64,000 bases of DNA, taken from NCBI GenBank assembly GCA_030549175.1, contig JAUKUA010000003.1, positions 1,240,001 through 1,304,000 on the forward strand, written 5' to 3'. Positions within the stretch are counted from its first letter, which is position 1. The number at the start of each line of letters is the position of its first letter. The position numbers were made by a program, and so were the translations under genes. Shown piece by piece: positions 32,201 to 45,400 of this stretch. The DNA comes from Lasiosphaeris hirsuta. Taxonomy: Eukaryota > Ascomycota > Sordariomycetes > Sordariales > Lasiosphaeriaceae. Below the pieces are notes generated by a model. That model did no database searches, was not told where the DNA came from, and saw only the letters and a program-made list of their open reading frames with translations.

Positions 32201-34913
32201 AGGCATCGCAGGCATCGCTACGGCAGGCATTGAGCCATGTTAGAGCGAGGTCGGCGGTCATCTGCTGTAAGTTGCAACGATATCTCTCCCCAAGAAAGGC
32301 GGTGACTTGTTGGGCGCGCGTCGACTGCAAGACCACACAGCCCAGAGCGTGGCCTCCAAAGCATCAAATTACCCCAACCTTCCCACTTCTAGTTAGAGAT
32401 CTGAAGATGGCGACTCGACCGACTGCCAAGGAGACGCCGACGAAACCAGACTTGGATGCACGCCTGGATAGTTCGGTTCGCAGTCGACACCGCCCATGCC
32501 AGACGCTTTGGACCCCGTCTCTCCATCTCCCTCAGAGGCCAATAGCGGTCCTCAACAGCAGTGTCGTTTGGATTTACAATCTGACGCGAGTCGAGCTGCC
32601 CGCCGCTCAGCTCCGACTGGAGCGTCCGTCCCCGGCCTCCTCAGTGCTCGAGCCACTCGATCTCGCGGTATGTCCAATCCCGGTGAGCGGTGAGCACGAA
32701 GGCCGTATCGTGAAAGACAGCGATGGACTGCAGACAGCATGGAGCTGGAGTAACTCTGGAGGAATCCTCCCGCCATCGCTCACATCGCTCACGCCGTTCA
32801 ATACCGAGACATGGGCCAGCCAGCCAAGCGGACGGACTTTGCCCGAACAATAAACTTGGGACCAAACGCCGATCCGAGCTTCTGGAGACTCGAGATGGCG
32901 TGCCCTTTCGCTTGCTGGCCCTGTGGTTCAGGGAGAAGCAGCCAATGGAAGTCCGTTGCAACGTCAGCCCACCTTCCTTTCTCCCATTCTTGCCAAATTG
33001 CACCAAATGCTAGAACCCAGTACGCTGCACCTGTCTGCTTGCCGTCTGGAGCCTCTGGAAAGTGGCAAGTCTGAGAGAGAGGAGGGAGAGAGCCTAGAGT
33101 CCAAGGGGAGCCGAGAGAGCCGAGAGCCAAGATCCCGGCACCTTGCGTGGGCCGGCAGGCACCCCAGCCTCTCGCCGTTCCCAGCCGTGAGGTGAGAGGC
33201 CTTCCCCTCCCTCTTCGCGTCCCAGTTCAGCGTCCGATGGTGGCCGCTTGACGCGCCTTCGCCTCCTCCTGCGCCTGCGCCTGCGCCAAATACTCCTCCT
33301 TTGAACACTCCCACTACACTGCCCATTCCTATTACATCCATACCTGCAAGTTAGCGAGTTACAGAGGGAGCCAAACCCAGCGCCGCCTTTGAACTTTATG
33401 TGCCTGTCGCAAAAGGATGGTACGCCGAGCTGGCGGACAAGCTTGAGGCGGGCAACGCGTCTCACCACGGCTGTGCCATTGCCATGGATGATGATGATGG
33501 GGGGGGGGGAGGATGGATGTCATCATGTCATGCTGCCCTCGGTACATTGTCTACCGCACCTACCTCACAAGCATGGATCCTATCATATCAGCATCATCAT
33601 ACCCCGTGCTGCACGGCGAACGGCGTAAAGGCGAGCCAGAGTTGCCAGGTTCCGAGTCCCAACCACAAGACCCTGTCGACGCCGTGTCGTCCAAAGTCAT
33701 CGGTACTGCACGGTACGCGTCGCCAGGGCCTCCGGGCGCCCAGCGCACAGTGCGTACCACGGGATGCAGCCCCTCCCAGCGCCCGCCCAGAGGAGCCCCC
33801 CTGCGAAAGGGAGGAGGTGGTGGAGTGGGCGCATGTTGGAGTGGCTTCACAGTTCTCTCCTTCCCCTCCATGAAGTGGGAGCGTCCCTTCCCATTGCAAC
33901 CTTGCCAACCACGCGTGTTGCGCATTTCGACGCATTGTGGCTTCCTAGCTGCCCGTAGCCATTCAGCAATAGTTGTAGCCAGCGATTGGCAACCATTGGG
34001 CCCTTGCTTGCTCGAGATGAGAGCTTCTCGCCAGCCCCGTTTTCTTCATAGCGTTGTTCCGTTGTTCCACACAGCGGCCACACGGCGGCCACTCGACGAG
34101 TCGTTGACGACGTTTCTGTTCGGCGCGTTGCATCTCTTGCATCTTTGCATCTGTTCGCGAGAGCCCTGTGCTTTTGCTCCTTGTCGTTGTTTCGCTGTGC
34201 TTCATCAGCATCATCTTCTTCGGCGCCACCTGCGCTAAACCGCATCGCATCGCACCATCGTCGTTGTCATTGTCGTCTCCGTCCCGCCGCCGCCGCCGCT
34301 GTCGCGCTGCGCGCTAGCCCAGACGTTGAATCTCGGCAGCCCAGTATCTCTGTGCGAGGTACTTCGAACTAACGGAAGTACTCGGTACCCCGTGCCCCTC
34401 GCATCCCCAGTCCCATGCCATGCTCATCCCACCGCCTATCGCCCACCGTTGACTGCCCTCCCTGCCCGCCAACCTTTGGGTGCCCACTACGTACATACGC
34501 CGCCCCTAGTTCCACCCCGGCGAATCCGCGCTTGTGGCAGCAAGCCAGACAGAGAGAAAGAAAAAAAGGAAACAAGAGGGAAACAAAAACGAGGAAAAAG
34601 AAAAGGAGCCCTGTCTCGCTCTTCGCGCAGGTGCGCCAACTGCCAGGTTATCCTATCATCCTCGTTGATTTCGCGATTTTTAGCTTCAAGTTGATACGTG
34701 CCCCATTGCCTGCCCACTGCCACTGTTAACTTCTTTGCATTGGATCTCCAAAAGAAACGAGAGAGAGGGACAGAAAGACGAAAACCCTTCTACCCACAGT
34801 GTATACCTTGCTCCCCCGTGTCTCGCAGCTAGCTATCTGTCTGCTTATCCGCCCTGGTCACTTCGCTGCGGATCAGGTCACCGCCTGTCCCAGCAGAGCA
34901 CTTAGCTTTCCCC

Positions 34914-34915
<2 letters not shown>

Positions 34916-34954
<39 letters not shown>
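34916..34954. repeat. A39 homopolymer
   Basis: Thirty-nine consecutive A on the plus strand, uninterrupted, about 1.3 kb upstream of the Zn2Cys6 start. There is no clear target-site duplication or upstream retroelement body to mark it as a retroposed tail. Confidence 0.85.
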
Positions 34955-34956
<2 letters not shown>

Positions 34957-36255
34957 CCAGACGCACCAAGGGGCCAGCCAAGGAGCGTGTGAGAGAGGCT
35001 TGAAGGCTTGAGGCTTGAGCTCACAACAGCGCTCGGAGAGACGAGGTGTGCGAAAGTCCAAAGTGCCGCTTGGCTCCTTCGAGAGATACAGCGGGGGGGG
35101 GGTGTCCCCCGGACCGACATAGCAGCAGCAAGCTCCTGGACGGCAGCCTTGGAGAACAAGAGGTCCACCCGCTTGTTCGCCTCGCAGGCTCCTCTTGAGA
35201 AGACAGGGCTCTGATTATCCATTGACCCTAGCTTTTCCAGCACCCCGGCACCTCCCAGGATCTTGATGAGACGTGCTCGACAGGGTTGGCGACCCATACC
35301 TCAATTGGTTTTCTCCCCCAGCCCAAACCACCTTCGGACCCGGTTCCTTACATTGATTGCCCCATTGACCGTCTTTTGGGGCCCGTCGGTTGCCCACCCG
35401 CACTGGGACCTTCGCATCTCCGTCCACGGTCCCGCCCACTCGACTAGCATGTGGTACTGAGTACACCTCTGATAGCTAGGGGCCCCCGTGAGAAGAAGCG
35501 AAGAAACTGGGAATTCTGACCGACCGACCAACCGACCAGGCAGACAAACAGCGACAGACAGCGATCCCCGCGTGTCATTCTGCCCGACCTTCCCCAGACC
35601 AGAGCGCAGGCACACCCATCAGACAGGGGTTCGCTGAGCCGACAGCTTCCATTGCTGGATTGCGGCGCTGCCCTGGGCGTGTTGCCGAGCCCCGTGTCCC
35701 GTGTCCTTCGATCGAGAGAGCTCTCAGTCAAGTCAGAGCTCTGGGACCTTTTTCGACCTCTCCCCACTCGTCCACCCACCCCCAAAACCGCGAAACAAGC
35801 AACTGGACGCAACTGGACCGCTCCGATCGTTGCTGCCCAACTCCCGGTCCTGTTTGGTTGAGCTCTGTCGACACGAGCTAGGTGAGAGGCGCGGAAAGCT
35901 AAACCCGGGGGCTTTTCGGCGCTGGCAGCTTGTTTCTGCCGGATCCCCCTCTCCTATGCCCTTCACAAGCCAATAAGCTCCTCCACCGAGCTCTACCAAG
36001 CTCTCCCGTGGCCGTACTGAGCTCGCGCTCCTCCTGTTGTGCGCGCGCATCAGCCTGGCACGTCCAGTCTCGAATGCACAGGACATTGCCTGGCTCCCGG
36101 GCGTTCGCTGAGACAGGCCTCGCTGCGCTGCTCCATGGTGTTGCCACAGCTCCGTCTACGGGCCAATGCTGCTGCTGCTGCTACTGCTTCTGCCGCTTGT
36201 TGCCTGAACTCGCTTTTGCCCTCCGCCCTTTCTTGAGAGTATTTATGTACTTGCG

Positions 36256-36263
36256 TATATAAA
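36256..36263 (+). promoter_or_regulatory. TATATAAA close to the Zn2Cys6 start codon
   Basis: A perfect TATA-box-like octamer only 8-15 bases before the ATG at 36271. Transcription from it would begin inside the coding region, so either it is not used or a downstream start is used by some transcripts. Confidence 0.3.
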
Positions 36264-36270
36264 GCCCAGC

Positions 36271-39200
36271 ATGGACCCAGGACAGCCTGACACCAAACGA
36301 CCCCGTCTGTCGACTGGCTCGTCGTCATGGTCAGCAGGCGGCACGCACCACGGCGTGTCTCTGCTTCATCCCACACCCTCTCCCACGGCCTCCCAGATAC
36401 CTCACCATCCCCCACCGACGCAATATCAACCGTCGCCACATCCCTACGCTCGACCTCCCGGCCCTGGGGATCCTCATCCAACTCACCCGCATGGGCTTTC
36501 GCATCCTCCTCCGCCGCCTCCCTCACAACAAACGCCGATCGACGACCGACGGCATCATGAGCCAGAGAGATATCCTCCAATGCAGGAACACAGGCAACCA
36601 CCACACTCCCCGGCCCACCCGGCCTTCCCTGGGTATCCTCCTCCTCGAGAGCCCATGGTCAAGGCGGATCCGGGTGACGACAATCTGCCGCAGCTACGCA
36701 GGAATCACTCGACAGGTACCGGTACGGATACCATGACACCAGGCACACCGCACTCGGCCATCCCGCCGCAGTCGTACGCCGAAGACAAACGGCACATGAG
36801 CTTTGACAGCGGGCCACCACAGCCGCCGATGTACCGGCAGCCAAGCTACCCGCCACAGACACCCTTACCACATCCGCAGTATGACTATCCACCGTCGTAC
36901 GTGCCTCAACACGCCGATATGTACCAAATTCAAATATCGACCTCAGGGAAGCGGAAAGCGCAGAGAGCCTCGCAGGTGAGTTGCATTGTTCAGGGACCCG
37001 CGGGACTGGTGGATATGCGTCGACCAGGGGCCATGGTGACTAACTGGAACCTGTAGGCGTGTGACAGTTGTCGACAGTTAAAAGCGAAGTGCGATGAGCT
37101 CAAGCCGTGCAAAAGCTGCAAAGAGAAGAAGGTCGAATGCAAATACCGCGAAGCTGTGCCAAAACAGTAGGCTCTTGAGACTCCGAGCTTTGCGATCAAG
37201 TTTAGTGCTGACATGACATCCCAGACAAGACAAGGTGGCGGCCGACATATTAGATATTCTCATGTATTTGAGAAATGAGTTTAGCGGGTTCAACGAGCGC
37301 CTCACCGGCGTAGAGCGGGCTCTGAGGCGCGCAATACCTTCGGTTGACTTACAGGCAGATCCCATGCAAGAGGACGATAATCACCATCCAGGGTCGCCTG
37401 ACTCGGCGGTGCCCATGGCCGAAGATCGATATACGTCCTCACCGGGGGAGAATATGACGGCAGGAGAAACCTTGACGGGCGGGGAAAGTATATCGGGAAA
37501 CCAACCACCCATCGGCAGCCTAGAGGCCCGAAATATCACGCGGAATATGGAGGATGAAGCAGAGCCCGAACCTGGGCCACACGTGCGACCAGGCGTCCCC
37601 GCTATTCCTCTTAACCACACCACCCTGGCTGCGCTCCTTCTTAAGTGGCGGTCCATTGAGAAATTGGTTCGGCCCTATCTAGACGCTGAGAAGGTCAAGT
37701 TTGTGGACGAGTTCCCCATCCGGCAGGAGGAGAGGCGAGGTCTTCTTCGAGTATGGGGCAGAGGTGAGGGCCTTGACAGCAGTCGGAAGGAGGGGATTCA
37801 CGACTTGGGTATGATGGAGGTGCACGATGACTACTCGGACGCTGGTGCTCCTTCGCCCGCCGACTGCTGGGGCGGAATCGGTGGCTCGCCAGCCCCGTTC
37901 GACAGCGGTCCTGCCATATATGGTGTGCGGTCGCTTGACTTCTCCGAGGGGGTCGTGTGGAAATACGTTCGGAGCTACCAAGAAAATATTCAAAACATGC
38001 ACCCGCTAATTATTCCGGTGGAGCTGAACGCCATGGTCAAGCTCTTTTTGGACGGAATTCAGCAGAGTTTGGGCAAGCAGTCCAAGAGTGGCGCCGTCGC
38101 CAAATTTGTGATGGTGCCGCCCATGGCAGCACCGCAGGTCGAGACCGGGGCAAAGAGGAAGCGGGCATCCCCAGCACCGGAAGGCATGGATCAGCCCCCC
38201 TCGGTCCCAATGAAGCCTGCCAAGCCATCCTTTCAGCGGTCAATCAACAACGCGCTTGTCCTTCTTGTCCTCGCCCTCGGAAAGATATGTCTTCACAAGG
38301 AAAAGAGAATCCCTGACGTTGTCCCAGTCAACGAGCCCGCACAGTCGCCACTGGTACGCAACGGAAACCCGGCAGTCCCAGCCTCTCCAATTCTCCAAAA
38401 CTCCCCGCCATCTTACGGATCTGGCCTCTCATCGCCGAAGGAGAGTACCGAACGACCTGGACCCAGCAGGCGAGCATCATTCCAAGGAGGGAACCCGACC
38501 TCGGCTAAAACTGGGACCTCGATGAGGCGTAATCTGGATGTGATCCCGGGCCTGGATTACTTTGCGTATGCTACTGATATCCTCGGAGGACAGCTGGCCG
38601 GGACGAGTCTGCGGCACATTCACGCATATATTCTCGCTGGTCTCTACCATGGCCAGCTGGGGAGGGTGATGGAGAGTTATGCTTACATCAAGGAAGCCGG
38701 CTGGGCCCTGCAGATCAAGATGAGACCGTGAGTTGACCCAGTATGATCTGAGGCGAGAGAGATGTTCTGAACATATGTTTTAACGCGTTGACTAGGAGCC
38801 TGGACCGATTCAAGAAGCTGCAGGAGAACATGCCCTTTGACCTACACGCGGTGACGGAAAAATCGGACAACCAACTCGTGTTTGCTTTTTGGACGTGCCT
38901 TCAACTGGAAAGGTTTGTGAAGTGCCAGGCTACAATGGAGCAGTGCTAGAAGCTGACGGAGTGCAACAGTGACATCATCGCCGAACTACCACTACCGCAG
39001 TCACATATCTTAGCATTCGAGGAGATCATGCCGTATCCTAACGTCGACCTTGCGAAAACGCTAGGCTTCCAAGAAGAGGTTCTTCAGAGTTATCTGGCAC
39101 AGTTGTACCTGCGTAAGAGCCTAAACCAAATTCATCAAATGCTATACAACCCCGAAAATCCGGCGCTCCAGGCTCAGAGCGGAACACCGGCCGAAAACAT

Positions 39201-40076
39201 TATCGAGTATATCCAGACCTCGCTGGATATGCGATTTGTGCCTCCAGGCTTCAAGTTTGAGCACAGCGATCCCCCAGCCAGGGACATTTTAGCAGCTCGA
39301 CTACGAGCCAAATATTGGGGAGCGCAAGTCATCACGTACCGGCCATTCATCCGACAAATTCTCGAATCAAACCACAAGAATATGTCGGTTGAGTCTTCTA
39401 TGCCCTTGTCTGGCGAGTATCGTGGCGACACTGCGATGCCAGATGCCAGGGCGGCCGACGAGATACCTCCAGACATGATCAACAATGCAGTTAGAGGCAT
39501 CCGAGGTCTGATCGAGAGCACGCGGGCATTCCATGCTGTGGAGGACAGGCGATTCATTATAACTAATGTTTTTGGGACTGCACACGCGTAAGACAAACCT
39601 TGAAAAGTCATTTTATCCTCTTTACTTAAAGCTAACATGTCCCTAGGCAATGGGGTAACCTCTTGACGCTCGCAGCGGTATTCAAAGACCCAACGCTTGG
39701 CAAATTCATCGACGAGCAGACACTTAGAGACCTTTTCCAGAGGACAATTGCCTTCTTCAGGGTCATTTCACAGCCCTCGAGCGCCCTCGTCATCGATATG
39801 CGCATTCTGGAAGGATTGGAACGGGAACTTTGGAGGAAGCCGAACAATATCGATACTGATGCTTACCAGGGCTCCAGCTTCTCCAGCGCGACGAGCAGCG
39901 GCCCTCCGATGCTCCCCATGACGCCACTTCCCGGACCACCGGCCCCCCTTGGGCCACACGCACCTAGCGTGCGCGCTCTAGGCCCTCCTCCGCCCATTGC
40001 GCACATAGACGGGATGGTGCCGACATTGCCTCCGATGCAACATCATCCTCAGCATCATCCTCACCATTCTTCATGA
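36271..40076 (+). CDS. Zn2Cys6 transcription factor with fungal_trans domain
   Basis: Six exons join in phase: 36271-36975, 37057-37166, 37225-38727, 38796-38912, 38970-39587 and 39647-40076 (1160 residues). Exon 1 is proline/histidine-rich disordered sequence ending GKRKAQRASQ. The binuclear zinc cluster begins exactly at exon 2: ACDSCRQLKAKCDELKPCK and a following CKEKKVEC, spacing C-x2-C-x6-C-x5-C-x2-C-x6-C (about residues 237-263). A coiled-coil-like helix follows (DKVAADILDILMYLRNEFSG). The fungal_trans core runs from about 610 to 1000: LDYFAYATDILGG, YAYIKEAGWALQIK, FWTCLQLESDIIAELPLPQS and a later block AKYWGAQVITYRPFIRQILE. The C-terminus is proline/histidine-rich. This is a nuclear DNA-binding regulator; its target and named orthologue are not identified. 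Confidence 0.88.
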
Positions 40077-40358
40077 CGGTGTTGAAGCTCGGCTGGCGCA
40101 GGGGGCCGCTTGTCTATAACCGGTGGCGAACATTTGCCGTCTTTTATCTCCCTCTCTTGTACAAAATCATCTGCGAAGGCTTTCGCATCAAGCGTTGAAC
40201 TGGGAGATTGACTGCCTTCTGGTCCGATTATCCTTGCATCATGATGCGTTTTTCTTGTTATGTCAGATACCCCTAGACTGCCCTTCGACCGTTATTGGAG
40301 TTATATATACCTACAGCGACTGGCAGCAACACCAGCTCCATCAACCCCAATGACTACA

Positions 40359-40396
40359 TCAACAACAATAACAACAACAAAAACAACAACAACAAA
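40359..40396. repeat. AAC-rich microsatellite
   Basis: Imperfect (CAA/AAC)n over about 38 bases, interrupted by AAT and AAAAA. Confidence 0.75.
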
Positions 40397-40953
40397 TACA
40401 CGAATCCGTGTTAGCACGGACACAAGTATTGAACATCTATAGCTCTCATTTTTGGAAAGGCGTTTCATGGCGTTCGACTCGGTAACTTAGTCCGGCGGGA
40501 GGGCGGTGGCCGTTTGTGGAGGGAGTCCCGGCCGGTCGTCGGATCCCGTAACTAGGGATGGGGTTCCGGAGGTGTTTGAGTCATACCACCGCGCCAAGGC
40601 CAGAGGGGACGCACTGCTCGGCGTCCGTATGTCGCTCTCTGGTCCTTGGTTTTTTTATATTATTTCTGTTTGTCTTTCTGGGATTCTGCATATCTGGGGC
40701 GGCGGTTGTGTCTGTCGTTCATCTTGGCCGTTTTGGAAAACGGGCAGGTCATTCATCATAGCATTTGCATCGGGGTCTCATCGTTATTTCGTGGGTTGGA
40801 GTGAGGGAGATACCAAACATATGCGTGAAACGTGTCTATGGTCATTTTAGGAGGCTATCTTGATGTTTTTTCTCTTCTGTTTCTCTCTTCTTCACGCCCC
40901 ACCCTAGTCTGTTTTAACTCTCTCTAACTCGACTTATTTCAAGCTACTGCCCA

Positions 40954-40982
40954 CCCCCCCCCCCCCCTTTTTTTTTTTTTTT
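40954..40982. repeat. C14-T15 homopolymer pair
   Basis: Fourteen C directly followed by fifteen T on the plus strand. Confidence 0.85.
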
Positions 40983-41400
40983 GTTTGCTGGGTGTTTTTC
41001 TTGGGATTTTGCTAGGATGGGGTGGTGACCGGTGAAGTAATTCCTTTCTGACTCGGAGACTGGTTGAAAGACAAATGTATAAACGAGCCGGCAGACGCGC
41101 GAAAATTACATTGATGGCTCGATGCCAGCAGGAGAAGGATCACAGCAAGGCTTATTATACAAGGCAATTTTTCTCGGATCGCGTTGTAATGTACCTTTTG
41201 GTGTTTTTGTGTGACTGTGGGCAACAACAGAGAGGGGAAATACCGATAGACACCACAACACCACACAAGAAGACATACTACACAAAACACACTGGCATCA
41301 CTAGTTAGGTTGGATATCATATCATGAATACATCACAGCTTGCAGTTCAACCCGGCCAACCGGCCGTTGCTCCTGAGATATCACCCCGTGGCCGCCGAGA

Positions 41401-42417
41401 TTATAACAGTACGACGATCAGACAAAGCCAACCATCTGGGTACGAGGCTTCGCGCATCAGCTCCTCGAGTGGCGCTTTAAAGGGAACAGGGGCGCCGTGC
41501 AGGATGACGTTGGCGAGAACGGGGTCGCGGCTGCTGGGGAAGAGTGTGGGAAGCAGGTTCTTGAGGGCTACCCCGAGGGTTTGGGGCGTCCCTTTTCTCT
41601 CGGTGATCAGTATACGGTTGTCGGAACTCTGGGTATCAAAAGAAGAGGACTCACTGTTGGATAGGCGCGGATGGACGAGGGTTTGTAATACCCTAAAGGA
41701 GCCGGCCGTGGTGTCTTCCGGACTTGATGGCGACGAGGGCATGTAAATGCGGATGGGTACGCTTTTGAGGGGGGTCGGCGCGTTAAGGAGGTGGGTGCTG
41801 ACTTTGGCGTAGGCGGAGTAGTCGTCTTTTTCGGGGGGCGGGGGGGGATCTTGTTAGGGATGGGCGGAAGGGGTGGGGGATGGGGCCTTACTATCTTGGA
41901 CGGCGTTCCAGAGGGCGGTGGTGTTGTCTTTAGAGAGACTCATGATTTGTTTGGCGTTGCCGTTGCGGATGAAATCGGCCTGCGCAAAGCGTGAGAAGGA
42001 GAGGGGGGGGGGGGGGATAAGGGGCTCAGGGGCTGACGGTACCTCTTTGGCCGAGTTCATGAAGGTGTCGCCGATGTCCCACTCGGGCCCGTCACCGACG
42101 ACCAGACGCCACGGTAGTGATGGCTGGTACAGGTCGACTAGCAGACCGACGGCTAGGTTGCGCAGCTGGATCTCCTCATGGTGGAAGCTCGAGCAGGCGG
42201 CGCCGTAGAAGGTCTCGAGGCGCGGCAGCAGCAGCGCCAGGTAGCTGAAGCGCGGGACCGAGGTGATGAATGGGGTTGTGGGCCGCGAGGTGTGGGTGAT
42301 GTGCAAGGGGGTCTGCAGGCCCCAGAGGGTCCTCGGAAGCGAGACGGGTGCGAGCATTACGGGGGTGCTCGGGGCTGGCGGTGAGGACGAGGGCGAGCCC
42401 GACAGAGACGACGCCAT
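41401..42417 (-). CDS. atg5: Autophagy protein 5 (ATG12-conjugated E3 subunit)
   Basis: Exons 42417-42043, 41979-41892 and 41825-41401 join in phase to give 295 residues. Hallmark blocks run in order: PRTLWGLQTPLHITH, PRFSYLALLLPRLETFY and the first ubiquitin-like fold (RNLAVGLLVDLYQPSLPWRL); then ADFIRNGNAKQIMSLSKDN, whose lysines include the likely ATG12 attachment site; then AYAKVSTHLLNAPTPLKSVP; and the C-terminal fold ending PLEELMREASYPDGWLC. ATG5 is joined to ATG12 and, with ATG16, directs Atg8 lipidation at the phagophore. Intron 1 contains a 13-14 base G run on the plus strand. Intron 2 has two possible acceptors: CAAG at 41850, only two bases after a CTAAC branch, and AAAAAG at 41826. 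I prefer the second, because it gives VQDNDYSAYAK and a sensible branch distance. Both keep the frame. Confidence 0.93.
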
Positions 42418-45400
42418 TGCGAACCGGCCCTATTCTCTTTCTCTTGCCTTACTCTCACGGGTGCTGGGCTGCAGCCACCTATGGTGCAGGTTTGGTGCAG
42501 CTTCGGTGCAGCGCTGGGGTGCGAGGAAAGGGAAACCCCGAGAGCCTCGACCTGTGCCAAGCACGTCGAAATGCAGCGAAAAGATGGGGTGCCGTCTGCC
42601 GCTGCTGCTGCCGTGGCTGCTGCCGTAGCTGCCGCACCCTTCTGCCTGCTGGCTTCTTCTGATCACCTTGCCCAGAGGCTGCCGATGCTGTCCAGATGTC
42701 TCAGTCTGCCTGCCCTGCTTGCTCTGAATGCCTGCCGTGGCCAATTGTCAGGCAGCGGCCAGCTTGGGCCGAGGCGGGGTGATAAGGTGACTGCGTGCCA
42801 ATGCGATACAGGGCATGCGATAAGGCAGCGAAATGGGACTCTGAGACTGAGAAGCTGTCGCATGCGGAGCTCCAGCGCTGCGGGGTGATGAGGGGTTCGA
42901 GGGGTCAGCCAGTTGACGAGTGTCGGAAGTTTCAGCGCTAGCGTACGGTAAGGTAATTACCTCAGCTGCCGTCAGCCTGGCGCCGCGGGCACGCACTGTG
43001 CTGTCCCACAGCCCGCATACCGTGTTGTGGGCATCCGTACTGGCGTGCCCGTACCCCAAGGTACCTCATTAGGTATCCTCGACAATCGTCGACGCCGCAG
43101 ACCACGCGGACAAGCTGCGACACACAGCATGTAATTCCGCACTCGAATCCTCGCTCGACCTTCTCCGGTCGCCCCATGTACGCTGCCCGCCAACCAGCCA
43201 CCCACAGTTACCGACTCTGCTATCTCTACTATTAGTTATTCTCTTGCTTGTCTTCCATCTTCAAACCATGGCCAACACGACACTAGCAAACAGCCAAGTG
43301 GCCACGCCGCAATCAAGGGTCCCCCGTATGCAGAGAGCAGGACCCGCAGCGTCCCAGCCGACAACGGAGAGCACCAAATCTCCTCCCACGTGGCTGCGGG
43401 GGCTTGCGGTGTATCACCAATACGACGCCTTGCAAACTGAATAACCCCACGCTTGCAATCCTTCGTATTCTTATCGCTCCATGCAGAGCCAAGGTGAACC
43501 GCCGGGTTGGAACGCTAAGACGACCAAGTCCGTCTCTTTTCTTTTCTTCTTCTTCCTTGAGTGGCATCAAACCACCAAGACGCCCGTCTACCACTGTGAC
43601 CCCTTGTTTTTTTGTTCTTTGGGACACCGCCATCCTATTTTGGCCCCGTTATCGACCTCCTCCCATTTCCCCCAATCAATGGTGCCATGCAGGCCAACCC
43701 ATGATGGGGTCGTCCTGCCTCCTCTCGAAGCCTGGTCCCGTCCTTGGCCGCCCACCTCGCTTCCACCCCGTCGAGCCGGACATGGCATATGGGGAACCAA
43801 GAGTGCCGTCATCAAAGTACCATCCCTCTTCGGTTACACCTGCTGTCCTGTGCCGTTCGACTTCCCCCAGGAAGTCCTGTGGCACAGTCGCACCCACAGT
43901 CAGCCCAGCACAAAGCCATATATCGAAAATAATAATAAACAAAATCTCCCGTTGGCTCATCGCATCCGGGCAGCGCGGCATGCCACCTTAAAATATGGCT
44001 GGCCACGCACGTTTCTGCCCGTCTGTCTCTCAACACTAGCTCGTGTGCAACACCTCCCACACGGGCATTTCCCTGCCGCGTCTGCCGTCAAACCATAGAT
44101 GGCATCGCAAACAAGACACCAAGAAGAGATAAACGAATCATCTACCACTGTGTAACCATAAGCCGAAACTGCTCAACAAAATTGATTCCAGATCCTCCCG
44201 CGTTAGCCCACATGTGCCGCCCCCAACTCCCCCCCCCCCCCTTTTCTCTCCCCATCCCCAATCATGCGTGCGCATTCCATCCCCCAAACGGGTAATCTAT
44301 TGACCGTATCCTCCATATACACGGATATCAGATGCTGATGATTATTTATTCATCGCGGCCACGCTGGTAGCCCGCTTGCCGCGCACTCTTCTTCTGCCTT
44401 CCCTTGAACCAAGTCAGCTTCGGGGCTATCCCATGTTGGTTCTTACTCCGACATGCCAGCCCAAGATGTCATCACAGCTCCCTATATATGCCCAAGGTCA
44501 TTTTGTATCTATTGGACTCTCGTGACAAGTCCTCAAACCTAGACAGGCAGGGCCGTGGTGTCGCATGTCTCGTCTTGCCTCAAGGGTCTTTGTATGGCCC
44601 AGGCGTATTTCTCGGGTCATCGTATCGCATCGCCAAACTCCGTCCAAGGGTGTGCGACTCTAAGTACTCGTGATTAAGCCCAGCCGAGCAGAAGGCCGCC
44701 ATCAGGTTGATCGGGTCGTGATAGCGCAGGGCCTTGCTTAATTCAACTTGCTTGTGGTTGTCTGGCTGCCTGGAGATCACCGATCGATCTGCTAGTAATT
44801 ATTAGTCTTCCGCCCCACGACCTGACTCGGTCCTGCCTCCTCGTAATTGTCCGGCCGTTCAGAAGGGGGCCACCCATCCCCCACCGGAAACCTCATAGCA
44901 CCTGCTCGCAATCGCCCAGCCGTTCAGATGCGCGCGTCGGGCTGATCAGTTGGTGATAGCGGCTCCCTGCCCAAAGTCTCATCTCGCGATTGCCGGCCGT
45001 TCAAAGGCCATCGTTGGGGCGTGGGAGCGGCATCTGTCGAAAGCCTGACCCCGAAAACCCGAAAACCTGAGCAGCTATCTGAACAGCCAACGAGAGGAAC
45101 CTGCTGCCGAAGCCACCTCCACAACGAAAACTGTCCAGCCGCCACAAGCACATCCCCATCTCGCATCGTCCAAAATCCCCGTGACCTACGTGCCCCTATT
45201 CCACATCAATAGACATATCCCACGCCACCCCCTCCCGCAATCAACACGAACACACATCAACAGCCCTCAATCACAACCCTCCAAGTCCTGAGAAATCGGA
45301 AGCAGATAAATATATATTTCGTCGTCCTCGCCAAATACATACATATGAGATTCACAGGTTTTGTCCGCAGATATGCTGCACTTGCCACCCTCCTTCTTTT

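Larger units (their letters stand above)
28550..36270. other. Large gene-poor stretch and leader of the Zn2Cys6 gene
   Basis: 7.7 kb in which I cannot support a gene. It holds an 18-G tract (29225-29242), a 39-A tract (34916-34954), and C/T-rich sequence from about 33.2 to 36.2 kb that could be a long 5' leader of the regulator starting at 36271. Two neighbouring fragments (about 32407-32670 and 32723-33013, plus) look somewhat protein-like, with a GTATGT donor at about 32666, but no complete model could be assembled. Confidence 0.5.
40077..41400. other. Convergent intergenic region with simple repeats
   Basis: Between the 3' ends of the Zn2Cys6 gene and ATG5. It contains an (AAC)n-like repeat and a C14-T15 tract. 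Likely two 3' UTRs; no gene supported. Confidence 0.6.
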
